Shown: positions 46,672 through 56,097, counted from the stretch's first letter. The stretch: 64,000 nucleotides of DNA from Luteolibacter rhizosphaerae (GCF_025950095.1 NZ_JAPDDR010000003.1:62001-126000); one strand, 5' to 3'. Notes: a model not told the origin generated them from the letters alone. Made by a program: numbers and translations.

Positions 46672-47196
46672 TCAGGGCAAGGCAGTCAGAATCTCCTCTA
46701 CCGCCGACATGCGGCCGACTCCTTGGTATCCGCAAGCGAGGTCTCCTTCCGCCGGACCGATGAAAGTGCAGCCGTCTTCCAGCAGCTTGGCGACGTTCCG
46801 TTGCACCGCCGGATGCTGCCACATCTTCCCGTTCATGGCGGGCGCGATGACGACCCGCGTGCTGCGCGGCAGGGCGAGATAGATCGAAGCGAGGGGGTCC
46901 GGGGCCAAGCCATGGGCAAAGTTTCCGATCACATCGGCGCTGGCGGGGGCGACGAGAAAGAGATCGGCGCGATCTGCCAGTTCGATGTGCCCCGGCTTCC
47001 AGCTCTGCTTCTCATCCTCCAGCGTGACAAGCACCGGCTGGCGGGTGAGGACCTGCAAGGTGAGCGGGGTAATGAACTCGGTGGCCGCCTTGGTCATCAC
47101 CGCGTGCACCTCGTGTCCGGCCTTCACAAGCTGGGAGGCGATATCCGCCGCCTTGTAAGCCGCGATCGAGCCGGTGATGCCGAGGACGATATTCAT
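46672..47196 (-). CDS. Phosphopantothenoylcysteine decarboxylase-like flavoprotein (CoaC)
   Basis: A 174-residue HFCD-family flavoprotein. It starts with the FMN-binding VLGITGSIAAYKAADIASQL, and has VAPASADVIGNFAHGLAPD (which holds the Asn of the active site), APAMNGKMW (the PxMNxxMW motif) and GDLACGYQGVGRM (the ACGxxGxGRM lid with the reactive Cys). These are the motifs of the CoaC half of CoaBC, which makes 4'-phosphopantetheine for coenzyme A. The CoaB synthetase half is absent, so it must be encoded elsewhere, or this is a specialised peptidyl-cysteine decarboxylase. The CoaA role is favoured by the exact motif set. Confidence 0.85.
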   Translation of the reverse strand: MNIVLGITGSIAAYKAADIASQLVKAGHEVHAVMTKAATEFITPLTLQVLTRQPVLVTLEDEKQSWKPGHIELADRADLFLVAPASADVIGNFAHGLAPDPLASIYLALPRSTRVVIAPAMNGKMWQHPAVQRNVAKLLEDGCTFIGPAEGDLACGYQGVGRMSAVEEILTALP

Positions 47197-47244
47197 GCGC
47201 GATAGATACCCGCGGATCGCAAAGGTCCAAGCCGAAGTCGCGGA

Positions 47245-47853
47245 TCATCGTCCGGGGATGACCGGTGCGCCCATAGCAGCCCGGGGATCGGGCACGGCCA
47301 CCTCTCCTTCCGCCATTTCGTCCAGCAGCTCGCGTGCGAGAACCCGCACGTCTTCCTCTCCATCCTGCAATCCTCTGTCCAAGATCGGCTTACCCAGGTC
47401 GCCATGGGTGCTGGCGGTCATGAGGATCGCCTCCCGCACCATCGCATCCGGCTCGGTCTGCACCAGCAGGGAAAGAAGCTGGGTTGGGCCCGGCTCGGGA
47501 TCCCCGTCCTCAAAATAAGAGAGGATCTCCACCCGCATGAACGGGTCCAACTCCACCCGGTAAGCGGACTTGATGAATTCCGTGCGGGGAGTGCCTTTCA
47601 GCGCGGCCGCTTTCTTGAGATACTCGGAGCGCTCCGTCGGCGTCCACTGCGGGTAAGCCGGATCGAAGTCCGGGCTCGCCGAAGCGGAAGCCGGAGGTGC
47701 GACGGCGGGCCGGGGCGATGACAAACCCGCTTCCGGCGCAGCCGACGGGGCCCCGGAGGGACGCCGCAAGGCGAGGAAACAGCCAACTCCCCCTATGACG
47801 AGAGCCAAAGCGATCAGCAGCAGGCGGGGCCGCGGTGATGACGATGGAGCCAT
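47245..47853 (-). CDS. Membrane-anchored HEAT-like protein of unknown function
   Basis: A 202-residue protein with an N-terminal membrane span (LLLIALALVIGGVGCFLAL), a Pro/Ala/Ser-rich linker (~35-65) and an alpha-helical domain of repeated helix pairs (VEILSYFEDGD, VREAILMTASTH, VRVLARELLDEM) that looks like HEAT repeats. No catalytic motif is seen and I do not recognise a family. It stands 48 bases downstream-side of the CoaC gene start on the same strand. Confidence 0.6.
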   Translation of the reverse strand: MAPSSSPRPRLLLIALALVIGGVGCFLALRRPSGAPSAAPEAGLSSPRPAVAPPASASASPDFDPAYPQWTPTERSEYLKKAAALKGTPRTEFIKSAYRVELDPFMRVEILSYFEDGDPEPGPTQLLSLLVQTEPDAMVREAILMTASTHGDLGKPILDRGLQDGEEDVRVLARELLDEMAEGEVAVPDPRAAMGAPVIPGR

Positions 47854-47882
47854 AGGGAGGAGTCAGCCAGCCGATCCTAGAA

Positions 47883-49373
47883 TCAGTTGAAAGTCCAAGT
47901 GAGACGCGTGTTCGCGGCATCCCAAACGAAGCTTGCCGAACCCACAGGTGTAGCCGCGCAGCCGGATTGGACACCGGGGTTGATCGTCAGTTGCCGGCGC
48001 GGCCCATACAGGGTTCCTGTCTCCGGATTCTGCAGATACATCTCGAGGAAGGCTTGGCCGCTGCCGCCCGCAGGTGCGTACCATCCCGCTTTCGCGGTAA
48101 TATCGAAGTTTGCGGGCAGCACCTGGTCCTCCGCCGCTTGGGAGATCAAGCAGGTAACCTGCTCGAGCCCGCCGGTGCCGGTATCATCACCGGTCCAATC
48201 AAGGTAGTCGGAACTGGAACCGCAGGCGTAGCCGACCGACTCCCCGAGGAAAGTCGTGGAGGTATCCAAATCGGACTGATCCGCAGGCCAAGTGTAGAGG
48301 ATCTTGAGTACGATGCCGTTTGCCAAAGTATGCGTGGGCTTCTCCAGCAACTCGTTCATTACCTCCGTGATGAGGGTCCACAGCGTGCTGGAATTCAGAA
48401 GCGCACCGCCGAGCCGGAGAAGATCCAGAATCTGGGCGATGAAGGCACCGTAGACATCAAGGTCACCGGTATCGATGGAACCGAAGACGCCGTTCGCCAC
48501 GTCGGTGTGTGTCGCCGGGTCACCATATTTGACGGGGGAGTAGAAGCCGGTGATCGCCAATCCGAGGCCGATGATGGAAGCGAAGACGGTGGAGGGCTCA
48601 AAGGCCGCCATATTCTCGATGCCTCCGCCGACAATACTGGCAGAGATCGCGGCGAGCTTGGTGAGCAGCCAGCCGTAGTTACCCATGACGGCACCTTCGG
48701 CGGTGCCAAGCACGGTGGTGTTGACGGATCCGCGCGGGGCCGCGGTTGCCCCGAGAAGGGCGCTATAGTCAGCCTTGAAACGCATGCCGGCCCAAGTCTT
48801 GGAGTAGGCCTGCAACTTGCTGGCCGTTTCGAACCAGAAGGTGCCATGATCGGAGATATTCACGAAAGAGGAGTTCGCGAACTTCTGGCCGTTGAGCTTG
48901 CCCTTCACCTTTACCATGGCCAGGCCAGTGGTCTTGTTCAGGGTTGCGGAGACGGTGTTGCCCCCGGGAACCTTCATCGTGAACTTCGAACCGCCGGCAG
49001 CGACCTTGATTTCCACGGGTGCCGCGGAGTTGCTCCAGAAGCCGTAGAGCCGCTTGAACTTCCCGAGCTTGCCGTTCTTGTCGATCTTGTCTTCCGGGAC
49101 CACGGCCACCTCGCCGGAGTCATGAAGGATGGCCATCGAATTCTTCGAGTAGACCTGGGCAGGAAGCATCACGAAGATCTTCTGCGGGACGATGGCGCGG
49201 GGATTCTTCGCAAGCGGCGCAGACGCGGTAGAGCGGCAGCCGCAGTCCGGCATCGCCGGCTTTACATGCGCGGACACCGATTGGATCTGCGCGATGTAAG
49301 GGAGGAAACTAACAATCAGGGTTAAGGCTGTCTGGCCAAGGCCAACAACCATCCGGGGGAGGGAGGTGTTCAT
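47883..49373 (-). CDS. Exported protein of unknown function
   Basis: A 496-residue protein with a hydrophobic N-terminal segment (LGQTALTLIVSFLPYIAQI) that could be a signal peptide or anchor. An Ig-like or beta-rich region with SGEVAVVPEDK and YGFWSNSAAPV follows at about residues 65-190. The middle is helical and partly hydrophobic (LLTKLAAISASIVGGGIENM; VFASIIGLGLAITGFYSP). Cysteines occur in pairs (DCGCRS, and single Cys near the C-terminus), fitting an oxidising compartment. ATG 49373 is chosen for the N-terminus. No family is recognised. Confidence 0.6.
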   Translation of the reverse strand: MNTSLPRMVVGLGQTALTLIVSFLPYIAQIQSVSAHVKPAMPDCGCRSTASAPLAKNPRAIVPQKIFVMLPAQVYSKNSMAILHDSGEVAVVPEDKIDKNGKLGKFKRLYGFWSNSAAPVEIKVAAGGSKFTMKVPGGNTVSATLNKTTGLAMVKVKGKLNGQKFANSSFVNISDHGTFWFETASKLQAYSKTWAGMRFKADYSALLGATAAPRGSVNTTVLGTAEGAVMGNYGWLLTKLAAISASIVGGGIENMAAFEPSTVFASIIGLGLAITGFYSPVKYGDPATHTDVANGVFGSIDTGDLDVYGAFIAQILDLLRLGGALLNSSTLWTLITEVMNELLEKPTHTLANGIVLKILYTWPADQSDLDTSTTFLGESVGYACGSSSDYLDWTGDDTGTGGLEQVTCLISQAAEDQVLPANFDITAKAGWYAPAGGSGQAFLEMYLQNPETGTLYGPRRQLTINPGVQSGCAATPVGSASFVWDAANTRLTWTFN

Positions 49374-49506
49374 AAACGGATCGGGAGGTTCCGGGGGAGG
49401 AGTCTCACAGCTATTCCCCACCGACCCTCAAGACAAGCCAAAACATAAATCACTTAGCTCAGACCTTCTTATCATTAATCCTTTGCGAGCTTGTCGAGTA
49501 CCCCGA

Positions 49507-52173
49507 TCACTCCTCCGTGGGCCCGATAAGATAGTAGGGATTGTCTTCGCGTAGCGTGATCCCGGCCGCATTGCCCACGACACGGGAAGGCATGCCATTG
49601 GGATCGAGGGCTGTGACCTTGAGATTCGCGGCATCCGTGCGCTTGAAGCTCACTTCACCCGCCAGCTTGCGGACGAGCCAAGGATCCGACCCGATGGCCG
49701 TGATCTTGAGACGACCGCCGCCGGCCGGTTCGGTGGTGAAGTTGCTGGCTTTCTCCTCGCTCATCACTTGCAGGAGAATGCGCGTGGAGCTGGCGAGCGG
49801 CTTGCCATCCAAGGAGACCGCTACGATCTGACCGAGCTCCATCGACGAACGGATCGAGAGATCCTTCAGGTCCAAGCTTCCCGCAGCTTCGAGATCGCCC
49901 ACCGCTCCTTGAGCAGCGGGTGCATTCAATGTCAGCAGGCCTTTGCCATAGTCCAACTGCAGATCGCCGTTCGAGGACTTCACGAGTTTCTTGTCGCGAT
50001 CAATCAGGCGGGAGAGATCGGCAAGCTTGGATGGGCCCGCTTGGCCGATGCGGACGGAAGTACGACCCGCATAGTGGATCAGCGGATCGATACCGTCTTC
50101 GCCCTTCGGGACTTGAGCGCCGGGAGCATCCACCTTGCGGAGTTCATCGAGGCTCGCGCCGGGGGCCAGCGGACTGCCTTTCAGTGCGAGGGCGTCCTCC
50201 AAGGTGAGCGGAATATCGGCTAGCACGTCCCCTTCCCTTACCAAGCCGAGGCGGAAGATCGCGGCGGCAGCCGGGAACTGGCCCATCTGGGTGGGCGACA
50301 TGAGCGTCCACGGCTGCATGAAGTAGCCGGGCTTGACCGACCAGTCCTTTGAATCGAGCGCGAAGTGGACGATGCCATCGCTGCCTTGCAGGGCTCCGTA
50401 CGCGGCGTAGAAAAGCGGGGCTTCGCCCCGGTAGCGGTTCGGGCGATTCCATGTGGTCTCCGAGATCATCGAGGGCTTGCCGTTGAACATCGGATCTGCG
50501 GAGGGATGCGAGAAATCGAGCGGCTTGCCGGGTTCCTCCGGTTCGAAGCGAAGGGCGCTGCGGTCGCGGTAGGTATGTCCATCGCGGATCGACCACTCGG
50601 CGGCATCGCCCTTATGCTGGCAGGAGAAGTAGCCGTGGCGGTCGATGAAGTCCCCGGGCATGTAGCTGTATTTCTCCAGCGGGCCGAGGATGTCGTTGTT
50701 CGCGGTGGTCCAGTTCGAGGCGGTGACGAGGCCCTTGAAGCCTTGGGCACGCAGCCACTTGGTGCTGTCCTCGTAAAAGCCGCGCTGCGTCTCCATCAGG
50801 AATGTGGCGGTATCCTGGTCGCGCAGCGTCTTGTCCGTGAAGATCTGATAGAGGGAACGGAAGCCGACGCGGTCCTTGGCATCGTGGGAATGATCGAGCT
50901 TCCAGACCGCCCGGGCTTTCTCGAGCGAGCCGTGCTTCCTCGCCGCCCAGGTGGCGAATTGCTTCTCCAGCTTCTGGAGCTGCGGCGCGGGGATATTCTT
51001 CTCATCGAAGGTCCAGAAGAAGAAGGAGTCCTCGTTGATGAGTTCGACTCCCATCAGGGCGGGTTCATCGGTGAGCTTCTTGCCGTCCGGACCGGGCTTC
51101 GTCAGCAGGGCTTCCATCCACCCGCGGTAGAGCTTCTGGAATTCGGGCTCGAAGTAGAGGAGAGCGAAAGGATGCTTGCTGCCGTCGTAGCCCTCGCGCC
51201 AGCCGGGGCCATTCTCCGGAGTGAGCCAGAGCGGGAAGTAAACCGAGAGGTGCGAGTAGATGCCCTCCTTCTTCATCGCCGCGACAATCTCGTGGATGTG
51301 GGCGACCTTGGCCGGGTCGAGTGTGCCGGTCTTGTTGTCGAAGACCGCACCGTGCAGGCGGACGAGGTTCACGCCGCGCTTGGCCAAGGTGCGGGCGCAC
51401 TCGGCAAGGTCCTCGCCCTTGAGTTCGTGCGGCGGGCCATTCACGGCCCAGAAGCGGACTTTCTCGCCGGTGCCGCGATAGATGAAGTCGGGGCCTTTCA
51501 CACCGATGCCGCCTTTCTCGCCGGCGAACTTTTCGTTCAGCGGGCGGAGGTTAAGAAGTGCGCCTTCGAAGCGGTCCTTGGCGGGTAGCCAAGGGACCCA
51601 GCCTTGGTTGGCCTTGGCGAGATTGTCCTTCTGCGCGGCGATCTCGGCGGGCTTCAGGATGCCCATCGGGGTGAAGTTCGAGGCGGCGGGTGCGAGGACG
51701 AAGCAATCGAGGCTGCCGTGGTTGGAGTTCTCGCTATCGAAGCGGAAGGAGAGGCGGTGCTTGCCCTTGGTCAGCTTGAGCGTGCCGGCGTGGGCCCAGG
51801 CGAGGAAGCGCAGGTCGGGCTTGTCGTTGCTGGCGATATTCACGTTGCCGCTCTGGCGCTTCTCCATGTCGATGGCTTGGGAGGCGGCGGCGTCAAGTTG
51901 GTAGGAGAGTTTGGCTTGGACGGGATTGGCGCGGACCCAGAGTTCGAAGTCGCCGGATTCGGCGATCTCGAGGTCGTAGCTGGCGGTGCCCGGGTATTCC
52001 TTCTCGAAATGGGAAAGGAAGTCGCCGCCGGAGAGTTCGTCCTTCTTGACCTCGCCGTGATACCAAGGGTGTTTGAGGACTTTCGACTCAGTGGCAGATT
52101 CGCCTTCGATCCAGAGGACCGGCTGCGCGGCCATGGCGGGGAGGGCGAGTAGAAGAAGCAGGGATGAGCGCAC
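49507..52173 (-). CDS. Secreted clan GH-A glycoside hydrolase with N-terminal carbohydrate-binding-like domain
   Basis: An 888-residue exported enzyme. From GTG 52173 the signal peptide reads MRSSLLLLLALPAMAAQP; a longer start at 52263 is possible but adds an unlikely basic tail. Residues about 20-160 look like a CBM35/CBM6-type beta-sandwich (WIEGESATES, GDFELWVRA, KLTKGKHRLSFRFDS). The catalytic barrel (~220-640) has the acid/base in GVELINEDSFFFW (~379) and the nucleophile in PSMISETTWNRP (~570), the Asn-Glu and Glu pair of clan GH-A (GH5/GH39/GH42-like) enzymes. A C-terminal beta-domain ends the protein. Polysaccharide breakdown is expected, but the exact family and substrate are not resolved. 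Confidence 0.82.
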   Translation of the reverse strand: MRSSLLLLLALPAMAAQPVLWIEGESATESKVLKHPWYHGEVKKDELSGGDFLSHFEKEYPGTASYDLEIAESGDFELWVRANPVQAKLSYQLDAAASQAIDMEKRQSGNVNIASNDKPDLRFLAWAHAGTLKLTKGKHRLSFRFDSENSNHGSLDCFVLAPAASNFTPMGILKPAEIAAQKDNLAKANQGWVPWLPAKDRFEGALLNLRPLNEKFAGEKGGIGVKGPDFIYRGTGEKVRFWAVNGPPHELKGEDLAECARTLAKRGVNLVRLHGAVFDNKTGTLDPAKVAHIHEIVAAMKKEGIYSHLSVYFPLWLTPENGPGWREGYDGSKHPFALLYFEPEFQKLYRGWMEALLTKPGPDGKKLTDEPALMGVELINEDSFFFWTFDEKNIPAPQLQKLEKQFATWAARKHGSLEKARAVWKLDHSHDAKDRVGFRSLYQIFTDKTLRDQDTATFLMETQRGFYEDSTKWLRAQGFKGLVTASNWTTANNDILGPLEKYSYMPGDFIDRHGYFSCQHKGDAAEWSIRDGHTYRDRSALRFEPEEPGKPLDFSHPSADPMFNGKPSMISETTWNRPNRYRGEAPLFYAAYGALQGSDGIVHFALDSKDWSVKPGYFMQPWTLMSPTQMGQFPAAAAIFRLGLVREGDVLADIPLTLEDALALKGSPLAPGASLDELRKVDAPGAQVPKGEDGIDPLIHYAGRTSVRIGQAGPSKLADLSRLIDRDKKLVKSSNGDLQLDYGKGLLTLNAPAAQGAVGDLEAAGSLDLKDLSIRSSMELGQIVAVSLDGKPLASSTRILLQVMSEEKASNFTTEPAGGGRLKITAIGSDPWLVRKLAGEVSFKRTDAANLKVTALDPNGMPSRVVGNAAGITLREDNPYYLIGPTEE

Positions 52174-52461
52174 GAATCGGATACCAGTGAATGGGCGCGG
52201 TTGTTGCAAGGAGTGTGCTCCGGCGCGGGTGGGAAGCGGGCGAACGGGAGCGGGGAAAGTCATGAAATGTCTGTTGTTTTGAGAAAGTTTCGGGAGGGGG
52301 GAATACGGGCTGTTAGAGGAGGGTAGCAGACGGGATGGGAAGAGGACAGATGGAGATGCTTGCCAGCCGCAAATGGGAAATTTGTGATTCCGGGTTGTGG
52401 GGATTCTCTGCCGCAGAAAGGCGAGGCGTGGATTTTCAGGCGAGGGGGTGAGTTCCGGCCT

Positions 52462-52563
52462 GAGGCAACCCCGTTGGGGTTGGAATCATCGGGCGTGATA
52501 CCCAGGGTAGGCCTCCTGCGTCGGCCAACCCTGGGCTTTATGAGGGAACGGCGTTGCCGTTCT
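52462..52563 (+). repeat. Left copy of RAYT-flanking palindromic repeat
   Basis: This 102-bp unit contains three hairpins in a row: GCAACCCC/GGGGTTG, CCCAGGGT/ACCCTGGG with an inner AGGCCTCC-type loop, and GAACGGC/GCCGTTC. The same unit recurs in the same orientation at 53093-53195. The rest of the 52264-52606 gap holds no other feature. Confidence 0.85.
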
Positions 52564-52606
52564 TGGACTGGAATGGCGCCGGAGCAGGAGGATGCCCGGG
52601 GCCTCG

Positions 52607-53062
52607 CTAGTCCCAGACGTAGCGCTCGTCGTAGGAGATGCCGTATTTTTCGAGGAAGGTGCGGTACTCTTCCTGGAAGGAGCGTTTGCGATGATGCTCA
52701 GCCTGATTCGCGATGTAGGTGCGGACGACCTCGATCTCGCCTTGGCCGACGGAGAAGGCACCGTAACCGCCTTGCCATGAGAAGTCTTTCAGGTCGGCGT
52801 GTCGGGATTTGAGCCAGAGACTTGATGCGCGCTTGAGATCCCGGACCAGATCGGAGGTGGTCAGGGTTCTCGGGAGAACGAGGAGAAGGTGAACGTGGTC
52901 AGCGACACCACCGGCGATGATGGAGTTACCGCCGTGATGGTTTACGATGCCTCCGAGGTAATGATGGAGTTCAACGAGGAGTTGGGGATCGCTGAAGAAG
53001 GGCTGCCGATCCTTGGTCGAGAAGATCAGATGGATCAGGAGGTTTGTTAGCGATTGGGGCAT
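52607..53062 (-). CDS. REP-associated tyrosine transposase (IS200-like, Y1 type)
   Basis: A 151-residue HUH-class single-strand DNA transposase. The metal-binding HUH motif is GVADHVHLLLVLP near residues 53-60, and the catalytic Tyr is in VVRTYIANQAEHHRKRSFQE (~residue 115). The YIxxQxxHH pattern and the C-terminal YGISYDERYVWD are hallmarks of RAYT proteins. Length is full for the family, so it is probably intact. The minus orientation places it between the two direct palindromic repeats, which are its expected substrates. Confidence 0.9.
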   Translation of the reverse strand: MPQSLTNLLIHLIFSTKDRQPFFSDPQLLVELHHYLGGIVNHHGGNSIIAGGVADHVHLLLVLPRTLTTSDLVRDLKRASSLWLKSRHADLKDFSWQGGYGAFSVGQGEIEVVRTYIANQAEHHRKRSFQEEYRTFLEKYGISYDERYVWD

Positions 53063-53092
53063 TTCGCGGGGACTACATCAGGCTTGGGGACC

Positions 53093-53195
53093 GAGGCAAC
53101 CCCGTTGGGGTTGAAATCATTTGGCGGTGGGATCCCAGGGTAGGCCTCCTGCGTCGGCCAACCCTGGGCTATAGGAGGGAACGGCGTTGCCGTTC
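53093..53195 (+). repeat. Right copy of RAYT-flanking palindromic repeat
   Basis: A 103-bp unit nearly identical to 52462-52563, differing mostly in a 13-base stretch before the large hairpin and in the four bases after it. It lies 30 bases upstream of the transposase start codon. Confidence 0.85.
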
Positions 53196-53249
53196 TGGGA
53201 GGCGGTGCCGTTCTCGGACGGAGGATGGGCGTTGAGGATAGGCGGGTGA

Positions 53250-53849
53250 TCAATCCCTCTTCAGGCGGGCGACCCTGAGGCGCTCGCCGAATAGCAGGGC
53301 CTTGAACTTGGCGTAGTCCTCTTCATGGGTGCCGGAGAGGAGGCGGTACTTGTACTCCGGCCAGTGGCGCATCTCGTCGATGGCGTTGCGGAGGCGGAGT
53401 TCGATGACCTCGGCGCTGTCGGTGCCACGGCCGTTGAGGCGGGCGGCGAGCTCCTGTTCGTCTGGGGGCATGACGAAGAGATCCACCAAGGCGAGGTGGA
53501 TGGATTCGTCATCGCAGGCGCGGACCTGGGCGGCGCCTTGGACGTCGATGTCCATGACGACATCGATGCCGCTGGCGAGGCGGCCGAGGACCTCGCTGCG
53601 GAGGGTGCCGTAGTGGTTGCCGTGAACCAGCGCGTGTTCCAAGAACTCACCGGCGGCGACCTTGGCGGCGAACTCTTCCCGGGTGAGGAAGAAGTATTCG
53701 CGACCGTGAGTCTCCCCGAAGCGCGGCTGGCGGGTCGTACAGGAGATCGAGAACTCGGCTTCGCCATCCTTTGCGAGGCGGCGGCAGAGGGTCGATTTCC
53801 CGGAACCCGAAGGGCCGGAGACGAGGAAGAGGATGCCGGTGCGGGACAT
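53250..53849 (-). CDS. gmk: Guanylate kinase
   Basis: A 199-residue kinase converting GMP and ATP to GDP and ADP, essential for nucleotide supply. The P-loop VSGPSGSGKSTLCRRL is at residues 8-23, the GMP-binding segment has ISCTTRQPRFGETHGREYFF, and VVMDIDVQGAAQVR is the conserved core strand. ATG 53849 gives the standard start just before the P-loop; the longer frame to 54116 is a shadow. It is 97 bases downstream of the M3 peptidase gene on the same strand. Confidence 0.93.
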   Translation of the reverse strand: MSRTGILFLVSGPSGSGKSTLCRRLAKDGEAEFSISCTTRQPRFGETHGREYFFLTREEFAAKVAAGEFLEHALVHGNHYGTLRSEVLGRLASGIDVVMDIDVQGAAQVRACDDESIHLALVDLFVMPPDEQELAARLNGRGTDSAEVIELRLRNAIDEMRHWPEYKYRLLSGTHEEDYAKFKALLFGERLRVARLKRD

Positions 53850-53893
53850 GAAGACGATGAGAGCGGGAGAGAGGTCGCCAAAGACGCGGAGAT

Positions 53894-53931
53894 CTGGAGC
53901 GCCTCCAGCCGGACCGTTCGGAGAACGGTCC
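53894..53931. repeat. Two adjacent palindromes between gmk and the M3 peptidase
   Basis: CTGGAG/CTCCAG (53894-53909) is followed directly by GGACCGTTC/GAACGGTCC (53911-53931), each with a three-base loop. No T run follows, so a REP-like element is more likely than a terminator. Confidence 0.5.
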
Positions 53932-53946
53932 CTGCCGTGGCGGCGA

Positions 53947-56097
53947 TCAGGCGAGTGCTTGGGCGCGGGCTTCGGCGGCGAGGAGCATTTCTTCTTCGGC
54001 GAGGCCGGAGCGCTTGAGCAGGGCATCGAGCGAGGCATCCCGGCCCATGAAGCGACGGAAGAGTTCATCGACCGGCTCGGAGTTCCCCTTCGAGAGGATG
54101 TGCTCGCGGAAGGCATAGCCGGACTCGGGGTCGATCACGCCATTCTCCTCGAAGCGGGTGAAGGCATCCGCATCCAGCACCTCCGCCCACTTGTAGGAGT
54201 AGTAGCCCGCGGCATAGCCGGTGGGTGAGCTGAAGAGGTGGTTGAAGCGGCGCGCCATGCTGGGCGAGTCGGTCTTCAGCGGGACGCGGTACTCGGCGAG
54301 GATCTCGCGGTCCACGGTATCGAGGTCGCGGCCCTTGTAGCGATCGAGGTGGGTGTGCAGCTCGAGGTCGAGCTTGCCGAAGGAGAGCTGCCGCATGAAG
54401 GCGGTGGCGCTCATGTAGTTCTTCGCGGCGATCATGCGCTGGTAGAGGTCCTCCGGAATCGGCTCGCCGGTCTCGTGATGGCGGGCGAAGAAATCGAGGG
54501 AGCGGCGGTCCCAGCAGAAGTTCTCCATGATCTGGGAGGGCAGTTCGACGAAGTCCCAAGGGACGTTCGTGCCGGCGAGAGACTTCACCTGCACCTCGCT
54601 GAGCAGGCCGTGGAGGAGGTGGCCGAACTCGTGGAAGATGGTCTCCACCTCGCCGTGCGTGAGCAGAGCGGGCTTGCCATCCACGGGCGGGGTCATGTTT
54701 CCGGTGATGAGGCCGAGGTGCGGCTCGCGGGCAGCGCCATCCCCACCGGGGTGGCCGGTGAAGATGCAGTTCATCCATGCGCCGCCGCGCTTCGATTCGC
54801 GCGGGTGCCAATCGGCATAGAAGGAACCGAGGTGCTCGTTGGTCTTGGTATCCCGCAGGTCGTAGAACTTCACCTCCGGGTGCCAGACTTCGATCTCGTT
54901 CTCCGAGGCGGTGGCGGGGCGCTGGCCGCGCTCATGGAAAACGGCGGCGCGCTCCTGGATGGTGATGCCGAAGAGCTTCGAGCAGAGATCGAACATACCC
55001 GCCATGACCTTATCGACGGGGAAGTAGGGGCGGAGGACCTCGTCATCGAGATCGTATTCCTCCTGGCGGCGCTTCTCCGACCAGTAGGCATATTCCCACG
55101 GCTGGAGGCCATCGACCTCGGTGTCGGTTTTGCGGCCCTTATAGTCGCAGAGTTCGCGATACTCGCGGTGGAAGGCCTTGTCGATACGGTCGTGCAGGTC
55201 CTCGGTGAACTTGAGCGCGGTCTCGCCGGTGCGAGCCATGCGGCGCTGCAGGGTGAGATCCGCAAAGTGATCGTGGCCGAGGATGGCGGCCTTCTCGCGG
55301 CGGAGCTCGAGGATCTTCCAGACGAGGTCGGTATTATCGTGATCGCCCTCGCTGGCGACTTTCACGGAGGCTTCCCAGACCTGCTTGCGGATACCCTCGT
55401 CATCGAGGTGCTGCATGACCGGGAACATGGAGGGCATCTGCAGGGTGAAGCGCCATGCGGGGGCTTCCTCGGTAGCGACACCCTTGGTCTTCGCGTTGGC
55501 GAGGGCGGCGGCCTTCGCGGAGGCGGGCAGGCCGGCGAGCTTCGACTCATCGGTGATGACGAGGTCCCAGGCATTGGTGGCATCCAGAACGTGCTCGGAG
55601 TATTGCTTGGTGAACTTGGACAGCTCGGCCTCGATCTCGGCGACGCGCTGCTTCTTCTCCGGCGGGAGGTCGGCGCCGGATTGGGCGAAGTCGAGCATGG
55701 TCTCCATGACGTAGCGGCGCTGCACCGGGGAGAGGGAGTAAACCGCCTCCGACTCGCCGAAGGACTTGAGCGAGGACCAGATGCGCTCATTGAGCGGGAT
55801 GGAGGCGTAGAACTCGGAGACCTCCGGGAGCATGGCATTCAAGGCGGCGCGCTGGGCGGGCTCGTCGCAAACGGAATCGAGGTGCTGGAGGCGGCCCCAA
55901 GCGAGATTGAGTGCATCGCTAGCCTTCTCGAAGGCACCGAAGGTGTTCCCGTAGGTGGCCTCTTCCGGCTTCACCTGGCAGACGGCTTCCAGATTGGCCT
56001 TCGCGGTTTCCAGCGCGGCGCGGATGTCCGGCTCGACCGCCTCCGGAACCAGCGTGGACCAGCGGACATGAAAGCCTTCATCGAGAAACGGATGCAT
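53947..56097 (-). CDS. M3-family oligopeptidase (oligopeptidase A/dipeptidyl carboxypeptidase type)
   Basis: A 716-residue cytosolic zinc peptidase that trims short peptides. The zinc site HEFGHLLHGLLSEV is near residue 488, with the third ligand Glu expected in the downstream DFVELPSQIMENFCWD. The long helical N-terminal half and the C-terminal FSSPTGYAAGYYSYKWAEVL (substrate-binding Tyr and His loop) are typical of thimet-type peptidases. Length is normal. It is followed by guanylate kinase and preceded by the DUF2809 gene. Confidence 0.92.
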   Translation of the reverse strand: MHPFLDEGFHVRWSTLVPEAVEPDIRAALETAKANLEAVCQVKPEEATYGNTFGAFEKASDALNLAWGRLQHLDSVCDEPAQRAALNAMLPEVSEFYASIPLNERIWSSLKSFGESEAVYSLSPVQRRYVMETMLDFAQSGADLPPEKKQRVAEIEAELSKFTKQYSEHVLDATNAWDLVITDESKLAGLPASAKAAALANAKTKGVATEEAPAWRFTLQMPSMFPVMQHLDDEGIRKQVWEASVKVASEGDHDNTDLVWKILELRREKAAILGHDHFADLTLQRRMARTGETALKFTEDLHDRIDKAFHREYRELCDYKGRKTDTEVDGLQPWEYAYWSEKRRQEEYDLDDEVLRPYFPVDKVMAGMFDLCSKLFGITIQERAAVFHERGQRPATASENEIEVWHPEVKFYDLRDTKTNEHLGSFYADWHPRESKRGGAWMNCIFTGHPGGDGAAREPHLGLITGNMTPPVDGKPALLTHGEVETIFHEFGHLLHGLLSEVQVKSLAGTNVPWDFVELPSQIMENFCWDRRSLDFFARHHETGEPIPEDLYQRMIAAKNYMSATAFMRQLSFGKLDLELHTHLDRYKGRDLDTVDREILAEYRVPLKTDSPSMARRFNHLFSSPTGYAAGYYSYKWAEVLDADAFTRFEENGVIDPESGYAFREHILSKGNSEPVDELFRRFMGRDASLDALLKRSGLAEEEMLLAAEARAQALA

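Larger units (their letters stand above)
52462..53195. mobile_element. REPtron: RAYT transposase gene between two direct repeats
   Basis: A Y1-type transposase gene (52607-53062) sits between two nearly identical ~102-bp palindromic repeats. This is the layout of REP-associated tyrosine transposases with their REP/BIME sequences, single-copy domesticated relatives of IS200/IS605 that spread short palindromes rather than themselves. Confidence 0.8.
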
